From Lingula anatina (taxonomy: Eukaryota; Brachiopoda; Lingulata; Lingulida; Lingulidae), in the NCBI RefSeq assembly GCF_001039355.2, contig NW_019776124.1:596562-643363 (forward strand): a stretch of DNA of 46,802 nt, written 5' to 3'. Each line of letters starts with the position of its first letter. The first letter of the stretch is position 1. The position numbers and the translations under genes were made by a program. The notes below the pieces were generated by a model. That model ran no database searches and was not told the DNA's origin. It saw nothing but the letters and a program-made list of their open reading frames with translations. Shown here in pieces: positions 26,101 through 35,600 of this stretch.

Positions 26101-29100
26101 CGCGGGGTTATTCATCTTTGGAAAACCCTTTAAGATAATTTAGACAATACATGCACATTACCAACAATTTTAATTATGTGTGAATTTTAATTTTTAATTT
26201 TAATTTTAATTCTTAAAATAGTTGGCATATCTCAGTGGTTACAGATTTTAGGAACAGTATATTATTCGGAAAATATTTCTTTTAGAAACATTAAAAATAA
26301 GACCCCAGAACTGAAATATGAGAAGGTCTGGTGCTATTTATTGCCAATGGAATACTTTGACATAATTTATATACAATTGTATTGATATACCATGAACTGA
26401 ATAGGAGTTATTATGTCAACTGCACTTATAACATTTACCGTAAAACAAATGACGTAACCACTTACTTGGAGGGTTTCCTTGTCTCTGGCAAACGTATCTC
26501 GAAGTGGACGCACAGTCCTGACGGGTCCAAACTCCAAGTCCTGTTGGGGTGATCGTCACTCCCTGACACGAGGCCGTCAGTGTCCCAGGGTTGCCGTCTG
26601 TCACTGAAACACGATATAAAAGCATATGACAGATCTGTGAAAAAAAAAACATTACCATATGCACTTCTTCGAATTATAATATTTTATTGAAAAAAATTCG
26701 TGCAGAATTAGCTTGGCCCGTATTTTCACTATGTACCAAACGTGTTGGGTATTTATGCTTTGGCACTATCACGTACACAGAACACCGAAAATAGTGTTAT
26801 GTACCTGTGTAGTTGACACTCTCTCCGTCACCCCAGGTAAAATCACTGAAATCGGACGTCGAACCGCCAGTGTCGTTTTTGCTGAGCCCCACCCATAAGG
26901 AGTCTGCCACGCCCTTGGCGCTGAAAGTTGAGGAGACATGATACAAAAAACAGCTGAAAGTTGAGATATAGGGCCTTTTTCATATTGAACATACGGGTAC
27001 CGCTCGACACTTTAAACAGTTTTTTTTATCAGTATTCATATAACTTGATGGAGGTCTTGTCTTGGCATGGAATTGTAATCTACTGGTGTTTGTATCCGCT
27101 TTCCCAAGTTTGGTTCTTGCTGTCTGTGAGGCAGTTGATAAAATTGCCGTGTGGAGAGCGAACGGGCGCTCTGGTAATATAATTAGCTGGCACACTTATC
27201 CATGCTCTTTATTGTTCCCAATCTAGACCTTAGAAACTAAAAAACGCCTCAAATAAAACTGAAGTCGATGTTTTTCTGGGATGTCAGGAGTACATAGGCA
27301 TCCCAGAGGAATCGCAGATCGTTTATAAGAGGTTTCGTTGGTTATAAATGGTGGGTCCTAGGTCTACATAATCCAGGGGCGGCGTAATATATTGGAGTGG
27401 CGGATTTGTTCAGCTCCAACGGACCGTTTGGGTTCCGCTCTCTCGAAATTTCTGCACTGTGGATATTTAAGAGGTACTTGCTTTTGGCTACCACAGACAA
27501 CTTGGTGACAACTAAGTTACGCCAACTAACCGGCCTGGTCCCTCGAGGCTTGCCACATTCACTGCTGGGCGGAGATGGCAATAAATCGTACTATAACGTT
27601 AACGTCTATTGATTTTCTTTCTTGTTTATTTACCTGCTTCATAGTTAATAATATCACATCTCTTTGTTGAAACGTTCCCAAAGTGAAATCTTGGACGGGT
27701 GTTTATTCGCCCATGTTGAAAATGATACCGTGAGTGGGAGAGAAAAAACATGGAAAAAAGATGTAGTAGGTATAGATAAGGAACTAGAAGAATTTGGTTA
27801 AATCTCAAGTCTTATAAGTATCTGCGCCCTGTTAAAATATGTACGTGGTCAATAAAGGTGTATTCTACTTATAACTGTCAAAGGAAATGTAATTTAGTAT
27901 AAAACTATTTTCAAATGCGCATACCAATTCGCAAACGTGATGGCATCAGCTGCGCTTGGTAATTTCATGAATGTTCCACAGCTAATTCGGTTATTTTTAT
28001 GTTTTTTGCCAGAACAATTATACTCTTGTTTGATTGATACTGGAGAAATCAGAATTCAAAAGTGGAAGCAACAGGAAGCAGATAACCCATATGCTTAAAT
28101 CAATGTTATAGAAAACGCCTGCTTCAGTTCGCAAACAATGCTTTTCAGTTTAGTCAAGGGGAAGTACAAAATTGCATCATGCATATTTTATACGTTAACG
28201 ACAATGCAACAAAATACTTATCAGCCTTAATACGGTTGTCATTTACTGCGAACATCAGATGACAATTTAATGCTCGATTATGCTCGTAAAGGAGAAAGAA
28301 CACTTGGATAATCACAGGGTCGTTACACAGTCCTCATCGGAATATAGTGTCTCACATAACGGTTTTATTCGTCCGAGTAGTATCGCCCCTGAGTGTGTTT
28401 TAATGTAGAAAAACAATGGTTCCCATTGCGTGCTGTCGTACTGTTCAACAGTATGGATTCCAGTAATGGGCAGCCGCATACTGGCTTATGTTTGTGCAAA
28501 ATGTATTCCCTAACCTACAGGAGAATAAATTTGTATCGCCATTTTAATGTTCATTTTCACTACAACAAAGTATACATCTTTTATGATGGGTCGGCAGCGA
28601 CGCTGCTTCAATAATGTTCGACCAATGTTTTATTTCCTCTCCTCACAATTAACGTATCAGCAATGTTTTATTTGACTGTACTTTCATCATGTACTGTCAA
28701 ATGTCATCAAAACTGTAACAAACTGAAACTAGATATGCTTTATAATTTACTTCAGTTAAATTTTTTATGAATTTTATTTAGTTTTGGAAAGACCTACACA
28801 GATCTACAGAACTGGCTTATAAGGTATTTTGTTTTAGAGAGATGCATACATATCATAGATCTGTTTGTTCAACTGTCTACCCATTTTCGTGCACAAGGGC
28901 TAAATGTTACATTCTCGTGTTAGTAGTATGTTTCTCTTGTTGTCTCTTTAAGCCAATGCCTTTACTGAATCAAGCATGGTAAAAAATGTGCTTAAAGAGA
29001 ACGTGCCGCTTCCCTACCTTATTAATTACTCAGTTTGTTGGTTAAGTTAATTTGATTTCAGAGTAGGTAGACTATCATCTCACGCACGCTCTTACTGTTA

Positions 29101-32100
29101 CACACTATTTAACATATAAAACATTCATAAATTAAATGATCATTGTTTCTACCATCTTCCGTACTTGCCCATATGACTTTGCTATTTCACAATATATAAA
29201 AACTGTCATTATTATTTATTTTACTAATGTAAGTATGACATATTGAAACCAGGGGTGAAAGATGTTTCAAATGCGGACGTTGATCGATTTTGGGGACTAT
29301 TTAATTGTCAAACATCAAAAGGTTCAACCAACAGATAAAAACCAGTTACACCGTTACACTAGACTTAACTCGTAAAATATTCATGCATTTCTATTGATGG
29401 TGCTCTCGACTCATTAGAGTACCATCAAGTGCACCTCTAGGTAAATGTTTCACTCCAGCCCGTGACACTAAAAGTATAAAAAAAATTAATTGACTTGCCC
29501 TATTATTGCCCTATTTGTCCAGCTTAATTATGTTTATTTCATTTTCACTTCATTACCATTATATGTTATCCACCTTTATTATTACATTTACATGTGCATG
29601 TAGACTCATTTTGCTACATTTTTTGTGTAGTACAATGTACATGTATGTTCGTCTTGTATACAAGTGCATGTATTAGTAGCAGACTGTATTCAACTAAGAT
29701 AGCCAACCCTAACATGTACATTGTTATTATTTTTGTTGTGTGAATTTAATGAGAATTTTATGCTTATTCTTCTCCTTGATACGTCTGTCTTTGCTATGTG
29801 TCACGTTTAGTTGTACATGCATGTGTGCGTCTTTGACCAAGTCTATTACATACGATATTTTTCCGATGTAGCATTGAATGCATTTATGTGAGATGGAGAC
29901 TCTTGTAGTCTAGTGAGATTTTCGAAAAAAGGCTCTGCATAAGAGGTAAGGGGCATTTTGGGGTAAAATTTGGGAACCAGGCTTATTAGCATAATTTCGG
30001 GATGCTGAATCTGATTTACCCGGTTCCCAAGCGAAATTTTGCATTTTTAACCGTCTAATTTGCAAAAAAACAAAATGGCCGCCAGATTTCCTATTTTCTG
30101 CAATATCTCTGGAACTAGACAGGCAAATATGACAAATGAAGTGTCTTTACCTATATTTTCAGGGTCGAGGAACATTATTAAGATGTTTCTGTTAGAATTA
30201 GATTTACGCAATTTTCCTAAATATGCAAATTAGGATCGCCATTACTGAAAAACCGTTTTACTTCTGTATCTCTGTAACTAGGCAAGCAAACATGACAATT
30301 GAAGTGTCTACACCTATGTTCTCGGGGTCAGGGAATGTGATAAATCAGATTTCNACGTTACAATATACAGGTTGAAATTTTGGGGAAATGACTTATTTGA
30401 ATATGCAAGAATTGCTTACGTGTGCATGACGTCAGCTGGTTGGACCACCCTGGGCTTCCACTACCCAAGGTACAGCTTAGGACCCGGATGGATGTGCCGT
30501 CATCATATGCGTAACCAGGGTAACATTTGCAAGTGATCGAATCTCCAATTGTTCCATTGATGCCTGTGCAGTTATAATTTCCGTTTTGGTCGATCGTCAA
30601 ATCAGGGCAGGACATAACAAATGACGTTAAATCTAAAAGAAAAAACACAGAAAATGCAGAAGATTAATTAAATTCGAGTCAGTTTATGTTTATTTTAATA
30701 TAGGAGTAAACATGTATATGTTATATTTTAGTGTGGAAAAATACTTGCAATAAATTGAATTCCTTATTTTGTAATCGGGGGAAACTATATCACTGTTCTT
30801 GATAGAGAACATTTTAAGTGATATACTAGTATAAGTGCAATGAACCCCCTCTGTAGGACATCAGAGCATTCCTGTATCAACACTGTTATAATTGTCGATC
30901 TGATGTTAGAATCTCAGGTGAACATGGTCATCACTTTGAAGAAACGCCATGCTTGCAGGTTGCAGGAGGAGCACCAGTGCTACGTGGTGTTTCCTTAATT
31001 CATCTGCTAGCCAAATCCATGAGATAGCTGAATACGCTGCAGATGGTACATGTATATAGCTGGTCATTCAGCTTTTTAGCTACAGTGCTTTAATTTTTTA
31101 ATATAGGCCTACTCTAACCTTTTAACTAAATTATCAAAATTTGAAAGCGATAAAATGATAATATTTGCTTCAACGGTTATGATAAATGTAAGAGAGCGGT
31201 GTACAGTTAAAACCCGTATCACAATATCAAGTAATACAAGAGACAATTAATACCGATTTACCCACCGTAACATATAGGTGTCACCACTGTCCACTCCATG
31301 CCTGCTAGAGTGGCATTCCATGTACACTGACTGGTCACGTTGGTCCTGGAGTCCGCCATGACGTAACCACTGTGACAGAAAAACGTCACAGTATCCGCCA
31401 TACTGCCAATTGTTGACGTTACATATACGTGATTCTCAGCTGGGACATTGATTGTAGGGCATGGTAGAGCTAAAAAAAATAACATATTGTTAGATGATAA
31501 ATAATGATTAAGTGAATGGATTATTAGCTGTAACGATTGTGGTAGTTAAAATACATTTTTAGCGTATATTGCTATAACTTGTCCATATATTCATCCCGCT
31601 CTTTAAACGCCATTTGTTTGATTATGTTATTATCCGGACCTTTATATATGCCCCCCCCCGCATACAACATCCACATCATTTACACAACTTACGTGAACAT
31701 GTTGTCCATGTGTAAGGGTACGAATAATAGGGGTCTACAGCCCACTGGCCGTGGCTAGCGCAATAAACGGTGCCTTGGCCATTGAGATACCAGCCTGGAT
31801 CACAAGTAAACGACACGGTGGTGTTCACGGTGCAACAGTTGGTTCCCAGAGAGCACAGCCCGTAGCTCGGAGATATGTGTAGTCCGGATGTGATGACAGG
31901 ATGGTTGCATACTGTGCCTAGAAGTGCGTGTGTATGTAAAAGTATCTTGTATTTTTCCTAATACTTTTTAATGAAAATACTACACTTTCTGCTAAGAACG
32001 ACTATAAATCCAATTTGTTGAATGATAACTAACAATCGCATTATTCAGCGCGGGGTTATCCAGCTTTGGTAAAGCCTTTAAGATAATTAAGACAGTACAT

Positions 32101-32633
32101 GCACATTACCAACAATTTTAAGTATGTGTGAATTAAGAGTTGACATATCACAGTGGTTACAGATTTTAGGAACAGTAGATTATTCTGAAAATATTTTATT
32201 TAGAAACATTAAAAATACGACCCCAGAACTAAAATACGGGGTCTGGTGTTATTTATTGACAGTGGAATACTTTGACATAATTTATATACAATTAACTGAA
32301 TAGGAATTATTATGTCAACTGCACTTATAACATCTACTGTAAAACAAATGACGTAACCACTTACTTGGAGGGTTTCCTAGTCTCTGGCAAACGTATCTCG
32401 AAGTGGACGCACAGTCCTGACGGGTCCAAACTCCAAGTCCTGATGGGGTGATCGTCACTCCCTGACACGAGGCCGTCAGTGTCCCAGGGTTGCCGTCTGT
32501 CACTGAAACAAGAGATAAAAGCATATGACAGATCTGGAATGGTAATCAGCGGCTTTTACCTTGGGCAGAGCTGAATATTTTACTTTAATGTAAAAAAACT
32601 GACATTCTCATAAATATTAAATAAAACTTCGGA

Positions 32634-32666
<33 letters not shown>

Positions 32667-35600
32667 AATCTCACACTACCACTCCTTCGAATTATAATAT
32701 TTTATTGAAAAAGATTTCGTGCAGAATTAGCTTGGCCCGTATTTTCACTATGTACCAAACGCGTTGGGTATTTATGCTTTGGCACTATCACGTGCACAGA
32801 ACACCGAAAATAGTTTTATGTACCTGTGTAGTTGACGCTCTCTCCGTCACCCCAGGTAAATTCACTGAAATCGGACGTCGAACCGCCAGTGTCGTTTTTG
32901 CTGAGCCCCACCCACAGGGAGTCTGCCACGCCCTTGGCGCTGAAAGTTGAGGAGACATGATACAAAAAACAGCTGAAAGTTGAGATATAGGGCCTTTTTC
33001 ATATCGAACATCCCGGGTACCGCTCGACACTTTAAATAGTTTTTTTATCAGTATTCATATAATTTGATGGAGGTCTCATCATGGAATTGTAATCTACTGG
33101 TGTTTGTATCCGCTTTCCCAAGTTTGGTTCTTGCTGTCTGTGAGGCAGTTGATAAAATTGCCGTGTGGAGAGCGAACGGGCGCTCTGGTAATATAATTAG
33201 CTGGCACACTTATCCATGCTCTTTATTGTTCCCAATCTAGACCTTAGAAACTAAAAAACGCCTCAAATAAAACTGAAGTCGATGTTTTTCTGGGATGTCA
33301 AAGAAATAGGCATCCCAAAGGAATCACAGATCGTTAACGAGAGGCTTCATTGGTTAGAAATGGAGGGTCCTAGGTCTACATAATCCAGGGGCGGCGTAAT
33401 ATATTGGAGTGGCGGATTTGTTCAGCTCCAACGGACCGTTTGTGTTCCGCTCTCTGGAAATTTCTTCACTGTGGATATTTATGAGGTACTTGCTTTTGGC
33501 TCCCACAGACAACTTGGTGACAACTAAGTTACGCAAATTGACCGGCCTGGTCCTTCGAGGTTTGCCACATTCACTGCTGGGCGGAGATGGCAGTAAATCG
33601 TACGTGTTAACGTTAAAGTCTATTGATTTTCTTACTTGCACTGTTTATTTATCTGGTTGAAAGTTATTAATATCACATATGTTTGTTGAAACGTTCCCAA
33701 AGTGAACTCTTGGGCGGGTGTTTATTCGCCCATGTTGAAAATGATACCGTGAGTGGGAGAGAAAACACATGGAAAACAGATGTAGTAGGTATAGATAAGG
33801 AACTAGAAAAGTTTTGCTAAATCTCAAGTCTTATAAGTATTTGTGCCCTGTTAAAATATGTACGTGACCAATATAGGTGTATTCTACTTATAACTGTCAA
33901 AGGAAATGTAATTTAGTATAAAACTATTTTCAAATGCGCATACCAATTCGCAAACGAGATGGCATCAGCTGCGCTTGGTAATTTCATGAATGTCCCACAG
34001 CTAATTCGGTTATTTTTATGTTTTTGGCCAGAACAATTATACTCTTGTTTGATTGATACTGGAGAAATCAGAATTCAAAAGTGGAAGCAACAGGAAGCAG
34101 ATAACCCATATGCTTAAATCAATGTTATAGAAAACGCCTGCTTCAGTTCGCAAACAATGCTTTTCAGTTTAGTCAAGGGGAAGTACAAAATTGCATCATG
34201 CATATTTTATACGTTAACGACAATGCAACAAAATACTTATCAGCCTTAATACGGTTGTCATTTACTGCGAACATCAGATGACAATTTCGATTATGCTCGT
34301 AAAGTGGCAAGAACACTTGGATAATCACAGGGTCATTGCACAGTCCTCATCGGAATAAAGTATCTCGCATAATGGTTTTATTCGTCCGAGTAGTATCGCC
34401 CCTTAGTGTGTTTTAATGTAGAAAAACAATGGTTCCAATTGCGTGCTGTCGTACTGTTCAACAGTATGGATTCCAGTAATGGGCAGCCGAATACTGGCTT
34501 ATGTTTGTGCAAAATGTATTCCCTAACCTACAGGAGAATAAATTTGTATCGCCATTTTAATGTTCATTTTCACTACAACAAAGTATACATCTTTTATGAT
34601 GGGTCGGCAGCGACGCTGCTTCAATAATGTTCGACCAATGTTTTATTTCCTCTCCTCACAATTAACGTATCAGCAATGTTTTATTTGACTACTTTCGTCA
34701 TGTACTGTCAAATGTCATCAAAACTGTAACAAACTGAAACTAGATATGCTTTATAATTTACTTCAGTTAATTTTTTTATGAATTTTATTTAGTTTTGGAA
34801 AGACCTACACAGATCTACAGAACTGGCTTATAAGGTATTTTGTTTTAGAGAGATGCATACATATCATAGATCTGTTTGTTCAACTGACTACCCATTTTCA
34901 TGCACAAGGGCTAAATGTTACATTCTCGTGTTAGTAGTATGTTTCTCTTGTTGTCTCTTTAAGCCAATGCCTTTACTGAATCAAGCATGGTAAAAAAAGT
35001 GCTCTATGAGAACGTGCCGCTTCCCTACCTTATTAATTACGCAGTTTGTTGGTTAAGTTAATTTGATTTCAGAGTAGATAGACTATCATCTCACGCACGC
35101 TCTTACTGTTACACACTATTTAACATATAAAACATTCATAAATTAAATGATCATTGTTTCTACCATCTTCCGTACTTGCCCATATGACTTTGCTATTTCA
35201 CAATATATAAAAACTGTCATTATTATTTATTTTACTAATGTAAGTATGACATATTGAAACCAGGGGTGAAAGATGTTTCAAATGCGGACGTTGATCGATT
35301 TTGGGGACTATTTAATTGTCAAACATCAAAAGGTTCAACCAGCCAGTTACACCGTTACACTAGATTTAACTCGTAAAATATTCATGCATTTCTGTTGATG
35401 GCGCTCTCGACTCATTAGAGTACCATCAAGTGCACCTCTAGGTAAATGTTTCACTCCAGCCCGTGACACTAACAGTATAAAAAAAAATTAATTGACTTGC
35501 CCTATTATTGCCCTATTTGTCCAGCTTAATTATGTTTATTTCATTTTCACTTCATTACCATTATATGTTATCCACCTTTATTATTACATTTTTCTTACCT

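Larger units (their letters stand above)
24406..29906. repeat. 5.5-kb direct repeat, copy A
   Basis: Near-identical to 30363-35933 over exons, introns and spacer, with about 1-3 percent substitutions by eye plus small indels. It contains the exons at 24463-24675, 25308-25511, 25744-25968, 26466-26603 and 26805-26920 and about 3 kb of intron with no recognisable gene. Divergence looks similar in introns and exons, as expected for alleles or a very recent duplication. Confidence 0.95.

Noticed and set aside
26980-27195. Minus-strand frame just upstream of the lectin core exon, suggesting an extra exon
   Set aside because: The lectin fold is complete without it, and adding it would break the phase-2 junction from exon 2.
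27342-27612. Overlapping open frames on both strands, repeated at 33354-33660
   Set aside because: Conservation between the copies only reflects the 5.5-kb duplication, and open frames on both strands are not coding evidence. The region lies in an intron.
28393-28614. 73-codon plus-strand frame conserved at 34406-34627
   Set aside because: Same reason: both sit in duplicated intron sequence and match no family I know.
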